DNA of 64,000 nucleotides, taken from Parafrankia elaeagni (GTDB taxonomy: Bacteria; Actinomycetota; Actinomycetes; Frankiales; Frankiaceae). The translations under genes and the position numbers were made by a program. A model generated the notes under the pieces. The model did not search any database. It was not told where the DNA came from and was given only the letters and a program-made list of their open reading frames with translations. Each line of letters begins with the position of its first letter. The stretch's first letter is position 1. Where the stretch lies: assembly GCF_000374165.1 (NCBI RefSeq), contig NZ_KB893671.1, positions 248,193 to 312,192 on the forward strand, in the 5' to 3' direction. Below, in pieces: positions 54,914 through 63,965 of the stretch.

Positions 54914-56359
54914 TTGGGAAAATCTGCCCGTAGCGCCCTGACGCTGCTCGCCGGAACCCAGTTTCTTCTCATTCTGGACACGGCGATCATAAATGTCGCG
55001 GCGCCGTCGATCGGAGACGAGTTCGACGTCTCGGCGGCGACGCTGTCCTGGGTGGCCAACGCCTATCTGGTGACGTTCGGCGGTCTGTTGCTGCTGAGCG
55101 GTCGTCTGGCGGACCTGCTCGGGCGCAGACGGCTGTTCCTCACGGGTCTGGCCGTCCTGGTCGCCGCGTCGCTGACCGGCGCGGTGGCGCAGACGGCCGC
55201 CTGGCTGATCGCCGCCCGAGCGGTGCAGGGTGCTGGCGCGGCTCTGGCCGCGGCCGCGGCGTTCGCGCTGCTGCTCAGCCTGTTCCCGGACGGCCCAGAC
55301 CGTCATCGGGCGCTGGGCGTGTTCGCGGCAATGGCCGGGGCGGGCGGCGCCGCGGGAACCGTGCTCGGCGGCGTGCTCACAAGCTGGTTGACCTGGCGGT
55401 CCACCTTCGGGCTGAACGTGGTCGCCGGCCTCGTGCTCGTCGGGTCGGCACTTCGGGCGCTGGCGCCGGACATGCGTCCGCCGGCACGTCGCGGCTTCGA
55501 CCTCGGTGGCGCGCTGGCCGTCACCTCGGGGCTCGCGCTGCTCGCCTACAGCCTGGTGAACACGGGCGTGGCCGGCTGGACCTCGCCGCGGACCCTCCTA
55601 CCCGGCGCGACGGCGGTGGCGTTCCTGGCGATCTTCGTCTGGCTGGAGGGCAGAGCACGCGTTCCCCTGGTTCCGGCCGCGGTCGTGCGCAGGCCGGTCC
55701 TACGGCGGGCGAACCTTCTCTCGGCCCTCGGGCAGGTCGTGCTCTTTCCAATGTTCTTCCTCGTCAGTGTGTATCTGCAGGATGTTCTCGGTTACTCACC
55801 GGTCGCGGGCGGCGGCGCACTGCTCCCGTTGTGCGTCGTGGTCATTCTGGTGGCTTCCAACGCGGAGCGGCTGATCGGCGGCCTCGGGCTCCGTCCGGCG
55901 ATGATCGCGGGCTTCGTGCTCGTGGCCGTCGGCATGGCATGGCTGTCGCTGCTGTCTCCCGACGGCTCGTTCGTCGGGGATCTCTTCCTGCCCAGCCTGA
56001 TCCTCGGAGTCGGCCTGCCGCTGGTTGTCATCACCACGAACGTCGCGGCGACCGCGGACGCCGGCCCGGAGGAGATCGGCCTCGCCTCCGGACTGATCAA
56101 CACCAGCCAGCAGTTCGGCTCGGTGATCGGTCTCGCGGTGCTGAGCGGTATCGCCAGCGCGCGTGTCACCGCCGAGGGCGGTCCGGACGATCCCGCGGCG
56201 CTCACCAGTGGCTTCGCCCTCGCCTTCATCGTCGCCTCCGCCATCGCGCTGCTGTCCGCCCTCTACGCGGCGGTGCCACGGACGGCGAGGCCCCGACAGG
56301 AGCCGACCCGGGAAGGACCACCGGTGTCGATGGCTGCACCGGGAGACAGGAAGAGCTGA
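54914..56359 (+). CDS. MFS exporter, DHA2 (14-helix) drug:H+ antiporter family
   Basis: A 481-residue major facilitator with about 14 helices. It begins GTQFLLILDTAIINVAAPSIG (motif D1) and has motif A in GRLADLLGRRRLF and motif C-like GAGGAAGTVLGGVLT. This subfamily exports hydrophobic drugs. The start is probably TTG 54914 with AGGTGA eight bases upstream. Its position inside the cluster suggests that it exports the product and gives self-resistance. Confidence 0.9.
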   Translation: MGKSARSALTLLAGTQFLLILDTAIINVAAPSIGDEFDVSAATLSWVANAYLVTFGGLLLLSGRLADLLGRRRLFLTGLAVLVAASLTGAVAQTAAWLIAARAVQGAGAALAAAAAFALLLSLFPDGPDRHRALGVFAAMAGAGGAAGTVLGGVLTSWLTWRSTFGLNVVAGLVLVGSALRALAPDMRPPARRGFDLGGALAVTSGLALLAYSLVNTGVAGWTSPRTLLPGATAVAFLAIFVWLEGRARVPLVPAAVVRRPVLRRANLLSALGQVVLFPMFFLVSVYLQDVLGYSPVAGGGALLPLCVVVILVASNAERLIGGLGLRPAMIAGFVLVAVGMAWLSLLSPDGSFVGDLFLPSLILGVGLPLVVITTNVAATADAGPEEIGLASGLINTSQQFGSVIGLAVLSGIASARVTAEGGPDDPAALTSGFALAFIVASAIALLSALYAAVPRTARPRQEPTREGPPVSMAAPGDRKS

Positions 56360-56451
56360 GCCCCCTGAGGGCGCATGACCACACAACGGCCGGTGCGTCC
56401 GGGACCGCCGCCGGCCCACGACAGCACAGCGACGAAAGGGCGAGAAAAGGC

Positions 56452-57408
56452 ATGTCAGAGGACCGCACTTATCTGGTGATCGGAGCGCGTGGCTTCCAGG
56501 GAGCCGCTGTGGCCCGAGCCCTGCTCGCCGAGGGCCTCGATGCCCGCGGGTTCGCCCGGGGCTCCGGTGCACCGGTCGCCGGCATACCAGCGCTTCCGAC
56601 GGTTCTGGGTGACCTCGCCGAGCTCGACGACGTCCGCAAGGCCTTCGTCGGCGTCACGCACGTATCCGTGGTGCTGCCGCTGGTCTACGACGTGGAGCTG
56701 GTCCAGACCTATGCGCGCAATGTGGCCGCCGCCGCGCGTGAGGCGGGCGTGACCCGACTGGTCTACAACACCAACACCCCGTTGCCGAGGCAGGTCACCC
56801 CGTATGCGGCCTATGAGACCCGCCGCGCCGCCGAGGCCGTGCTGGCGGACGGTATTCTGCCGACGGTCGTGCTGCGCCCGCCGGTGTACCTGGACAACCT
56901 GTTCAGCCCGTGGAACGGGCCCGCGCTGATCAACGACGGGGTACTGGCCTATCCGCTGCCCGAGGGGCGCAGGGTCTCCTGGCTCTCGCACGCGGACCTT
57001 GCCACGGCCACCCTCGCGGCCCTGCACGGTGAGGGGCTCGAGGGAACGGTGCTGTCGTTGGGCGGCCCCGACACGGTGACGGGAGGAGAGCTGGCCCAGG
57101 CCTTCGCCGCCGCGCTCGGCAGGGACGTCGCCTACGTTCCGCTGGAGGCGGACGACTTCGAGGCGGGGCTGCGGACGGTGCTCGGCACGCCTGCCGCGGC
57201 AGGCGTGGCGGGAATCTACCGGTGGGTCGGCACCGGCGGTGACGCCGAGCTCTTCGTCGCGGACCACGACGAGGTCGAGCATGTCCTGGGCGTCCGCCTC
57301 ACCCCGATCAACGAGTGGGTCGCCGCCCAGCCCTGGAGCACATGGGCGGCTGTTCGCTCGAACGGCGCCGGGCCGCCGGATCCGGTCAGAGCCGACCATG
57401 GTGGTTGA
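56452..57408 (+). CDS. NmrA-like NAD(P)-binding oxidoreductase (atypical SDR)
   Basis: A 318-residue Rossmann-fold protein. The nucleotide-binding loop is YLVIGARGFQGAAVARALL (GxxGxxG), with GVTHVSVVLPLVYDVE, NTNTPLP and VLRPPVYLDNLFSPW typical of NmrA/HSCARG-type SDRs. These proteins include true reductases and redox sensors. A Tyr-x-x-x-Lys catalytic pair is not evident. ATG 56452 follows AAAGG-rich sequence and lies 92 bases after the transporter. The gene overlaps the ketosynthase start by 11 bases. Confidence 0.88.
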   Translation: MSEDRTYLVIGARGFQGAAVARALLAEGLDARGFARGSGAPVAGIPALPTVLGDLAELDDVRKAFVGVTHVSVVLPLVYDVELVQTYARNVAAAAREAGVTRLVYNTNTPLPRQVTPYAAYETRRAAEAVLADGILPTVVLRPPVYLDNLFSPWNGPALINDGVLAYPLPEGRRVSWLSHADLATATLAALHGEGLEGTVLSLGGPDTVTGGELAQAFAAALGRDVAYVPLEADDFEAGLRTVLGTPAAAGVAGIYRWVGTGGDAELFVADHDEVEHVLGVRLTPINEWVAAQPWSTWAAVRSNGAGPPDPVRADHGG

Positions 57409-58714
57409 GCGTCCCGAGGAGAGGCGGGAGGGCCTGGCCACCGTCGAAGGCTGGGGGAGCGCCGTCGCTGTTGTCGGCATGGGCTGTGAGCTGCCGTCCG
57501 CCCGTGGCCCGCAGGAGCTGTGGCGTCTGCTCGCGCAGGCGCGCGACGCGGTCGGCCCGGCCCGGGCCGGGACCGGTCTGCGGCAGGCCGGGCACATCGA
57601 CGACGCCGGCTGTTCCGACCTGACCCGCTTCGGTATCGATCCCGACGAGGCGGCCGGGATGGATCCGCAGCAGCACCTGCTGCTGCGAGTCGCGTACGAC
57701 GCCATCGCCGACGCCGTCCTCGACCCGGCCGGCATCGCCGGGAGCCCCACAGCCGTCTACGTCGGGCAGTCCGCTTCGGACTTCTGGGATCTCCGGTCCC
57801 GGTCCGCCGGCCTCGACCTGGGTGACTTCGTGGGCTCCCACCAGCGCGGACTTCTTTCCGGGCGGGTGAGTCACACGTTCGATCTCCGAGGGCCCTCCGT
57901 CACCGTGGACACGGCGCAGGCGTCCTCCCTGGTGGCGGTCCACCTGGCCTGTCGCAGCCTGCGCGCGGGGGACGCGGAGCTGGCCCTTGCCGGCGGCGTC
58001 AACCTGCTGTTGGGCCGGCAGACCGGTGTCATGCTCGGTCGCGGTGGGGTGCTCTCCTCCGACGGGCGGTGCAGGTTCGGCGACGCGTCCGCCGACGGCT
58101 TCGTGCGGGCCGAAGGGGCCGGCGTGGTGCTGCTCAAGCCGCTGGCCCGCGCGCTGTCGGACGGCGACCGGGTGCGCGCCGTCATCGCCGGCAGCGCAGT
58201 CACCAATGACGGCCGGGGCAAGGAGACGCTGCTGCACCCCTCGGAGAAGGGCCAGGCCGAAGCGATGCGTCGTGCCTACCTGGATGCCGGAATCGCGCCC
58301 GCCGAGGTCGACTATGTCGAGGCGCACGGCACCGGCACCCGGATCGACGTGGCGGAGCTGCGCGCGCTCACCGCCGTGCTGGGACAGGGGCGCCCGGCCG
58401 GCCGACCCTGCCTGGTCGGCTCGCTCAAGTCCAACATCGGCCACGCCGAGGCTGCGGGTGGCGTTGCCGGGCTCATCAAGACCGTGCTGTGCCTGGAGAA
58501 CGGCGCCGTTCCCGCCAGTCTCCACTTCACCGTCCCCCATCCGGCGGTCGACTGGGATCGCGTTCCCCTTGCCGTGCCGACCGTCCTGACCAGGCTGCCG
58601 AACCGGGGAACGCCCGTCGTCGCGGCGGTCAACGGCCAGAGTGTTTCCTCGACGAACGTTCACGTGGTCCTCACTGCGGCCCCGGAAGAGAGGGCGCCCT
58701 GCCGGCGACCGTAA
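57398..58714 (+). CDS. Stand-alone ketosynthase with Cys-to-Gln active site (KSQ-like)
   Basis: A 438-residue thiolase-fold protein most like the ketosynthase domains of type I polyketide synthases (AVVGMGCELPSARGPQELWRLL; KSNIGHAEAAGGVAGL). The nucleophile motif normally VDTACSS is VDTAQASS, so the active Cys is Gln174; His310 (EAHGTGT), Lys344 and His349 are present. Gln at this site is the hallmark of KSQ domains, which decarboxylate malonyl-ACP, and of chain-length factors, neither of which condenses acyl chains. No acyltransferase or carrier protein is encoded near it. It could decarboxylate a malonyl-type substrate or bind an intermediate; the role is open. Confidence 0.9.
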   Translation: MVVERPEERREGLATVEGWGSAVAVVGMGCELPSARGPQELWRLLAQARDAVGPARAGTGLRQAGHIDDAGCSDLTRFGIDPDEAAGMDPQQHLLLRVAYDAIADAVLDPAGIAGSPTAVYVGQSASDFWDLRSRSAGLDLGDFVGSHQRGLLSGRVSHTFDLRGPSVTVDTAQASSLVAVHLACRSLRAGDAELALAGGVNLLLGRQTGVMLGRGGVLSSDGRCRFGDASADGFVRAEGAGVVLLKPLARALSDGDRVRAVIAGSAVTNDGRGKETLLHPSEKGQAEAMRRAYLDAGIAPAEVDYVEAHGTGTRIDVAELRALTAVLGQGRPAGRPCLVGSLKSNIGHAEAAGGVAGLIKTVLCLENGAVPASLHFTVPHPAVDWDRVPLAVPTVLTRLPNRGTPVVAAVNGQSVSSTNVHVVLTAAPEERAPCRRP

Positions 58715-58800
58715 TCCGGGCGCCGGCGGGTGCGGGCCTTTCCCGCGCCACTCTTCTTGCTCGCCTCGCTGCTGTTCCCCTGAACATCCTGGAGGCAACA

Positions 58801-59925
58801 ATGTTCTTCCGTGGCTCCTTACTTCACGGAAACGACATACAGATCGAGCATGTATGCGCCATTGATCCGCTGGGTGCCGACGAGGTGTGTGGCAGGCTTC
58901 CCGAGATGAACCGGCGTGCCGACGTCGCGAGCCTGGTCGGATCGCTGCGCGGTCTTCTGCCTGACGCCCGCGGACTGGCGGACCTCGACATGGACGACTG
59001 CCTGGCGGCCATGCGGGACATCGGCATCTTCCTCGGATCGATCAGGCGGCACGGTCACGAACCGGTTGGGCTGGTCCCCGAGGTGGGCCCGCTTCTGGTC
59101 GAACTCGGCAACAGGACCGATCTCGTCCCCAGAGACATCGTGCATCATTACTGCACCTGGAACCCGCTCGGTGAGCGGCAGCGCATGTACACGGGAGACG
59201 CTCAGGAGAACCATCTGCAGAACGCCGTGCGCATCGTTTTTCCCCACCTGCGTGCGGCGCTGGAGATGTGCCACATTCTCCGTGACGTGGAGCCCGCGGA
59301 TCCGAAGTTCGCGGTGTTGGCGGATGCGCTCGACCGGGAGCTGCAGCCCATGGTCGAGGCGATCAAACTGGTCGGCGAACACGTGAGCCCACAGTTCTTC
59401 GCCCGCACACTGCGCCCCTATTTCGAGGATGTGGAGGTGGACGGGCGGAGATACCTGGGGCCAGCCGCGGCGCAGGTTCCGTTGTGGCTGGTCGACGAGG
59501 CGGTGTGGGCCTCCGACCGCGGGGAGCGGAACTACCTGGACTTCCTCGACCATTCGGTGCCCTACAGCCTGCCCCGATGGCGGGAGCTACACACGGCCTG
59601 GGTCGGCACCTCATCGCTGGTCACAGCTGTCATCGACGCCTACGGCGACGATCACGACGCCGCGGACCGGGCGGCGCCCACCCTGGTCTCCAGCGCCCGT
59701 GCGCTCGCCCGGGTGCTGCGCACCATGCTCGTCTTCCGGGGGCGCCACCTCACCATCGCGCGGCAGGCCTATCAGGAGGATCTGCGGCTCTACCCGGTCG
59801 GCAGCGGCGGCGCCAGCGTCGATCTGCTCCGCGAGATCATCACCCTTACCAGGCAGAACTCCCAGGTCACCAAGGGGATGAGCGGGCTGGACCTCCGTGC
59901 TCGGGCAGCCGGGGCGGCCACGTGA
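58801..59925 (+). CDS. PrnB-family heme enzyme (monodechloroaminopyrrolnitrin synthase-like)
   Basis: A 374-residue homologue of PrnB, which in pyrrolnitrin biosynthesis rearranges and decarboxylates 7-chlorotryptophan to an aminophenylpyrrole and belongs to the indoleamine/tryptophan dioxygenase superfamily. Similar blocks, recalled from PrnB, are AMRDIGIFLGSIRRHGHEP, LVELGNRTDLVPRD, RMYTGDAQENHL, VSPQFFARTLRPYFE and YLGPAAAQVPLWL. His316 in FRGRHLTIARQAY aligns with the heme-ligand His313, Tyr324 with Tyr321 and Ser335 with Ser332. ATG 58801 has GGAGG six bases upstream. No halogenase is nearby, so the substrate is probably unchlorinated tryptophan or a modified form. Confidence 0.88.
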   Translation: MFFRGSLLHGNDIQIEHVCAIDPLGADEVCGRLPEMNRRADVASLVGSLRGLLPDARGLADLDMDDCLAAMRDIGIFLGSIRRHGHEPVGLVPEVGPLLVELGNRTDLVPRDIVHHYCTWNPLGERQRMYTGDAQENHLQNAVRIVFPHLRAALEMCHILRDVEPADPKFAVLADALDRELQPMVEAIKLVGEHVSPQFFARTLRPYFEDVEVDGRRYLGPAAAQVPLWLVDEAVWASDRGERNYLDFLDHSVPYSLPRWRELHTAWVGTSSLVTAVIDAYGDDHDAADRAAPTLVSSARALARVLRTMLVFRGRHLTIARQAYQEDLRLYPVGSGGASVDLLREIITLTRQNSQVTKGMSGLDLRARAAGAAT

Positions 59926-61211
59926 GGATCGTCATCGCCGGGGCGGGGATAGCCGGGCTGTCGGCAGCTCTGAGCCTGCAGGCAGCCGGATTCTCCGACG
60001 TCACCGTGCTGGAGTCGGTGCCCCGGATCCGACCGCTCGGGGTCGGTCTGAACATCCTTCCCAACGCCGTGCGTGAGCTCGACGAGCTCGGTTTGCTGGG
60101 ACGGCTCGCCGAGGTCGCGGTGATGACCGGGAACCTTTCCTACTACAACCGTTTCGGCTCGCTGATCTGGAACGAGCCCAGAGGGCTCGCCGCCGGATAC
60201 CGCTGGCCCCAGCTGTCGGTTCCCAGAGGGCGGCTGCACAGCGTTCTGCTCGAAGCCGTCCGGGAGCGCCTCGGGCACGAGGCGGTTGTTCTGGACGCGA
60301 GGGTGACCGACTTCGAGAACACGCCGATCGGCGAGGTGGCGATCGGCGTGGAACACCGCGGCGCCACCGCCTCCCGCCGGCACGCGGAGCTGCTGATCGG
60401 CGCCGACGGCATCCACTCCGCGGTCCGGGCTGCGATGCACCCACGCGACGGCGGGCCGCGGTGGAACGGTTTCGTCGTCTGGCGGGGCACCGCGTGGGCG
60501 CTTCCCTTTCTCGACGGCCACACGATGATCATCGCTGGTGACCGTGGCCGCCGTGCCGTGGTCTATCCCATGTCCAGACCGCTGCAGCCTGCGGATCCCG
60601 TGCTGATGAACTGGGCTGTGGCCCGGCAGGCACGGGAGGGCGACGTGGTCGACCGGGCCGACTGGAACCGCCCGGTCGAGCCCGGGCGGTTCATCGAGGA
60701 CTTCGCCGACCTGGCGTACGACTGGCTCGACATCCCCCGGCTGGTCCTCTCGGCGGACCAGGCGCTGGAGTACCCCATGGTGGACCTCGACCCGCTGCCG
60801 GGCTGGACCAGCGGCCGGGTCGTCCTGCTCGGCGACGCCGCGCACGCCATGCACCCGATGGGATCCAACGGCGCCACCCAGTCCATCGTGGACGGCCGGG
60901 CGCTCGCCGGCGCGCTGGCGGGACATCCGGACCTGGACGAGGCACTCGCGGCCTATGACCGCCGGCGTCGGCCCGCCATGGCGGAACTGCAGGAGGCAGG
61001 CCGCCGAAGAGGACCGGAAAGGGTGATCGACCTGGCCGACGAGCGCGCCCCGAACGGCTTCGAGTCCGTCGAGGACGTGATTCCGGCCGACGAGCTCGAC
61101 GAGCTGGCGCGCTCCTACGCCCGGCAGGGCGGCTTCGACCCACACACCGTGAATACCCGTGCGTCCTACCTGACCGGCCCGGTCGCCGCGCAGCGAGGCG
61201 GTGGCGGGTGA
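59922..61211 (+). CDS. FAD-dependent aromatic monooxygenase 2 (PhzS-like class A)
   Basis: A 429-residue class A flavoprotein monooxygenase and close relative of the gene at 51995: GAGIAGLSAALSLQAAGFSDV, RIRPLGVGLNILPNAVRELDELGL, IGADGIHSAVRAAM and LLGDAAHAMHPMGSNGATQSIVDG all have counterparts there, as do the C-terminal NTRASY residues. The GTG start overlaps the PrnB-like stop, and its own stop overlaps the next gene. The pair probably arose by duplication and could perform two successive hydroxylations. No halogenase tryptophan motif is present. Confidence 0.92.
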   Translation: MRIVIAGAGIAGLSAALSLQAAGFSDVTVLESVPRIRPLGVGLNILPNAVRELDELGLLGRLAEVAVMTGNLSYYNRFGSLIWNEPRGLAAGYRWPQLSVPRGRLHSVLLEAVRERLGHEAVVLDARVTDFENTPIGEVAIGVEHRGATASRRHAELLIGADGIHSAVRAAMHPRDGGPRWNGFVVWRGTAWALPFLDGHTMIIAGDRGRRAVVYPMSRPLQPADPVLMNWAVARQAREGDVVDRADWNRPVEPGRFIEDFADLAYDWLDIPRLVLSADQALEYPMVDLDPLPGWTSGRVVLLGDAAHAMHPMGSNGATQSIVDGRALAGALAGHPDLDEALAAYDRRRRPAMAELQEAGRRRGPERVIDLADERAPNGFESVEDVIPADELDELARSYARQGGFDPHTVNTRASYLTGPVAAQRGGGG

Positions 61212-61858
61212 GGATCGACGTGTACTCCGACATCTCGTGCCCATGGTGCTATCTCGCCGTGCGCAACCTCCGTGCCGCGACCGCCCAGTACGGCGAGGAG
61301 CGGGTCGAGGTTCTTGCGCACCCCTGTCAGATCGACGGGGAGAATCCCGACCGGCCCGTCCCGGTCCTGGAGTTCCTCGGCCGCAAGTACGGGCCTGACC
61401 GGGCCCGCCGCATGAGCGAGGAGGTCACCGTTGCCGGCGCGGGGCTCGGCGTGCGGTTCGCGAACGAGAAGGCACTCGCGGTGAACACCGTCCACGCGCA
61501 CCGCCTCCTCTGGATGACCGGGCGCGAGTACGGATGGCGGGTACGCGCCGATGTCGAGGAGAACCTCTTCGCGGAGTGGTTCGTCCACGGCGGGAACGTC
61601 ACGGACGCCGAGGTGCTCGTGCGGTGCGCCGTCGCGGCGGGCGTGGCGCCCGCGCGCGCTGAGCGGCTCGTCGCCTCGGACGAGTACCTGGCCGCGGTAC
61701 GGGCCAGGATCGCCGAGACCCGCGTCGAGTGCGCCGCGGTCCCCGTGGTGGTGTTCGACCGGAGCACCCGGATCGAGCACTACCAGTCGTCCTCCCGTTA
61801 TCTCACCGCCCTGCTGGCTGCTGCTCCCACCGAGGTGTCCGGGAGTGAGAGATCGTGA
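61208..61858 (+). CDS. DsbA-family thioredoxin-fold protein (FrnE-like)
   Basis: A 216-residue thioredoxin-fold protein with a helical insert, close to the FrnE/2-hydroxychromene-2-carboxylate isomerase group. The active site SDISCPWCYLAVRN has a CPWC motif, and the cis-proline loop is in CAAVPVVVFD. FrnE was named from frenolicin biosynthesis, where its role is uncertain; related proteins are disulfide oxidoreductases or glutathione-dependent isomerases. No signal peptide is seen, so it is cytoplasmic. GTG 61208 overlaps the previous stop, and the end overlaps trpC, so it is clearly part of the operon. Confidence 0.9.
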   Translation: MRIDVYSDISCPWCYLAVRNLRAATAQYGEERVEVLAHPCQIDGENPDRPVPVLEFLGRKYGPDRARRMSEEVTVAGAGLGVRFANEKALAVNTVHAHRLLWMTGREYGWRVRADVEENLFAEWFVHGGNVTDAEVLVRCAVAAGVAPARAERLVASDEYLAAVRARIAETRVECAAVPVVVFDRSTRIEHYQSSSRYLTALLAAAPTEVSGSERS

Positions 61859-62688
61859 CGACACCCGTTGGTTCCCGTGGACGCCTCCTGGCGGAGATCC
61901 TGGCGTCTCAGCGCGCCGAGCTGCCCCGGCGGATGGCGCAGGTCGGCATCGCCAGCCTGCGGCGCCGGGTGGAGGACCGGGCGATGCGGCTGTCGGGCGC
62001 CCAGATCATCACGTCGCTGCGCGGGCCCGAGGGCGTGCGGGTGATCGCAGAGGTGAAGCGCAACAGCCCCGCGCGGGGCGCGCTGGCCCCGATCGCGGAT
62101 CCGGCCGCGCTGGCGGCGGCTTATGCCGCGGGCGGAGCCGCCGCGATCAGCGTTCTGACCGAGCCGCGGTTCTTCGGCGGGACGCTCGACGATCTCGCGG
62201 CTGTCCGGGAACGGGTCGGTGTCCCGGTGCTGCGCAAGGACTTCGTCGTGCATCCGTACCAGGTTGTGGAGGCCGCAGCGTATGGCGCGGATCTGGTGCT
62301 GCTTATCGTCGCTGCGCTTGAGCCGCGCGAGCTGGCGGGCCTGCTGGACGAGGCGGCCGGCTGCGGCCTGGCGGCGCTGGTCGAGGTGCACTCGGAGGCG
62401 GAGCTGGCCGTGGCGGTCGACGCCGGGGCACAGATCGTCGGCGTCAACGCCCGCGACCTGACCACGCTCGCCGTCGACCGCGACATCCTCTCGAGGCTGG
62501 CACACGCGATCCCGGGCGACGTGGTCTGCGTCGCGGAGTCCGGTGTGCGGGGGCCCGACGACGTCCGGGCCTATGCCGCGGCAGGCGCGGACGCAGTCCT
62601 GGTCGGTTCGTCGCTCGTCGTCCATGAGCAGCCCGCTGACGCGGTGGCCGCGCTGGTGGAGGCCGGCCGACGGGCGGTCCCGTGCTGA
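61855..62688 (+). CDS. trpC: Indole-3-glycerol phosphate synthase
   Basis: A 277-residue (beta-alpha)8 barrel that closes the indole ring in tryptophan synthesis. Family motifs are [15 protein letters not shown] (catalytic Lys), [27 protein letters not shown] (second catalytic Lys), GVNARDL and [12 protein letters not shown] with GSSLV for phosphate binding. EVKRNSP differs slightly from the usual EVKRRSP. It overlaps both neighbours. It may be a pathway-dedicated copy feeding the PrnB-like enzyme or the genome's only one; the window cannot tell. Confidence 0.95.
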   Translation: MTTPVGSRGRLLAEILASQRAELPRRMAQVGIASLRRRVEDRAMRLSGAQIITSLRGPEGVRVIAEVKRNSPARGALAPIADPAALAAAYAAGGAAAISVLTEPRFFGGTLDDLAAVRERVGVPVLRKDFVVHPYQVVEAAAYGADLVLLIVAALEPRELAGLLDEAAGCGLAALVEVHSEAELAVAVDAGAQIVGVNARDLTTLAVDRDILSRLAHAIPGDVVCVAESGVRGPDDVRAYAAAGADAVLVGSSLVVHEQPADAVAALVEAGRRAVPC

Positions 62689-63965
62689 CCGGGAATCCGA
62701 TGCGCGGCGACGTCGACTACCTCGATGTGGTCGTCGAGGCGCTGGGTGCCCCCGCGGACGTCCTGCCGGACCGGGCGGGGCACTTCGGCCGGTTCGGCGG
62801 CCAGTTCATGCCGGAGGCGCTGATGGCGACGCTCACGGAACTGACCCGGGCCTACCACGCCGCGCGCATGGATCCCGGATTCCTCGCCGACTTCGCCCGC
62901 CTCCTGACGGGGTACGCGGGCCGGCCGAGCCTGCTCACCGAGGCCACCCGCCTCGCGGCCGGCACCCGGGCGCGCATTCTGCTCAAGCGCGAGGATCTCA
63001 ACCACACCGGATCACACAAGATCAACAATGTGCTCGGTCAGGCGCTGCTGGCCCGTTCCACGGGCAAAAGCCGGCTGATCGCCGAGACGGGGGCCGGCCA
63101 GCACGGCGTGGCCACCGCCACCGCGGCGGCGTTGCTCGGGCTGGAGTGCGTCGTCTACATGGGCGCTGAGGACACCCGCCGCCAGGCGCTCAACGTGGCC
63201 AGGATGGCCGTCCTCGGGGCGACCGTGGTACCGGTCAACACCGGCAGCCGTACGCTCAAGGACGCGATCAACGAGGCGCTACGCGACTGGGTGACGAACG
63301 CCGGCACCACCCACTACCTGCTCGGCACGGCGGCGGGCGCACATCCGTTCCCAGCGATGGTCCGGGACTTCCACCGTGTCATCGGAGTGGAGACCCGGCG
63401 GCAGATGCGCCTCGCCTACGGCGCGCTTCCGGACGCGATCGTGGCCTGCGTCGGCGGAGGGTCCAACGCAATCGGCGCGTTCCATCCCTTTCTGCAGGAC
63501 GAGTCCGTGCGGCTGTATGGCATGGAGGCCGGCGGCGCGGGCGACGGCTCCCTCCGCCATGCCGCGTCCATCACCGGAGGCTCGGTGGGAGTGCTCCACG
63601 GAGCACGCACCTACCTGCTCCAGGACGAGTTCGGGCAGACCCGGGAGAGCCACTCCATCTCCGCGGGGCTGGACTACCCGGGTGTCGGGCCTGAACACGC
63701 GATGCTGCACGACCAGGGGCGGGTGCACTACGAACGGGTGACCGACGACGAGGCCATGGCGGCCTTCCGGCTGTTGAGCCGAACCGAGGGCATCATCCCG
63801 GCGATCGAGTCCGCGCACGCGGTGGCCGGCGCGTTGCGGCTGACGCCCCGGCTCGCCGCCGAGCTGGGCCGGGAGCCGCTGGTGGTCATCTGCCTGTCCG
63901 GCCGGGGAGACAAGGACATGGGCACCGCGGCCGCCTACTTCGGACTGCAGGGGAGCGACGGGTGA
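62682..63965 (+). CDS. trpB: Tryptophan synthase beta chain
   Basis: A 427-residue PLP enzyme joining indole and serine. [13 protein letters not shown] opens the fold, the PLP lysine is Lys113 in [14 protein letters not shown], the catalytic Glu is in [15 protein letters not shown], the phosphate loop is [11 protein letters not shown] and the cation/Asp region [14 protein letters not shown] follows. It is the canonical TrpB1 type by its [13 protein letters not shown] motif. GTG 62682 overlaps trpC by seven bases; ATG 62700 is possible. The stop overlaps the next gene. Confidence 0.96.
   Translation: MLTGNPMRGDVDYLDVVVEALGAPADVLPDRAGHFGRFGGQFMPEALMATLTELTRAYHAARMDPGFLADFARLLTGYAGRPSLLTEATRLAAGTRARILLKREDLNHTGSHKINNVLGQALLARSTGKSRLIAETGAGQHGVATATAAALLGLECVVYMGAEDTRRQALNVARMAVLGATVVPVNTGSRTLKDAINEALRDWVTNAGTTHYLLGTAAGAHPFPAMVRDFHRVIGVETRRQMRLAYGALPDAIVACVGGGSNAIGAFHPFLQDESVRLYGMEAGGAGDGSLRHAASITGGSVGVLHGARTYLLQDEFGQTRESHSISAGLDYPGVGPEHAMLHDQGRVHYERVTDDEAMAAFRLLSRTEGIIPAIESAHAVAGALRLTPRLAAELGREPLVVICLSGRGDKDMGTAAAYFGLQGSDG

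Noticed and set aside
57398-58714. Reading the ketosynthase as an active condensing enzyme or fatty-acid FabF
   Set aside because: The nucleophilic Cys is replaced by Gln and the N-terminus matches type I polyketide ketosynthases, so condensation is not expected.
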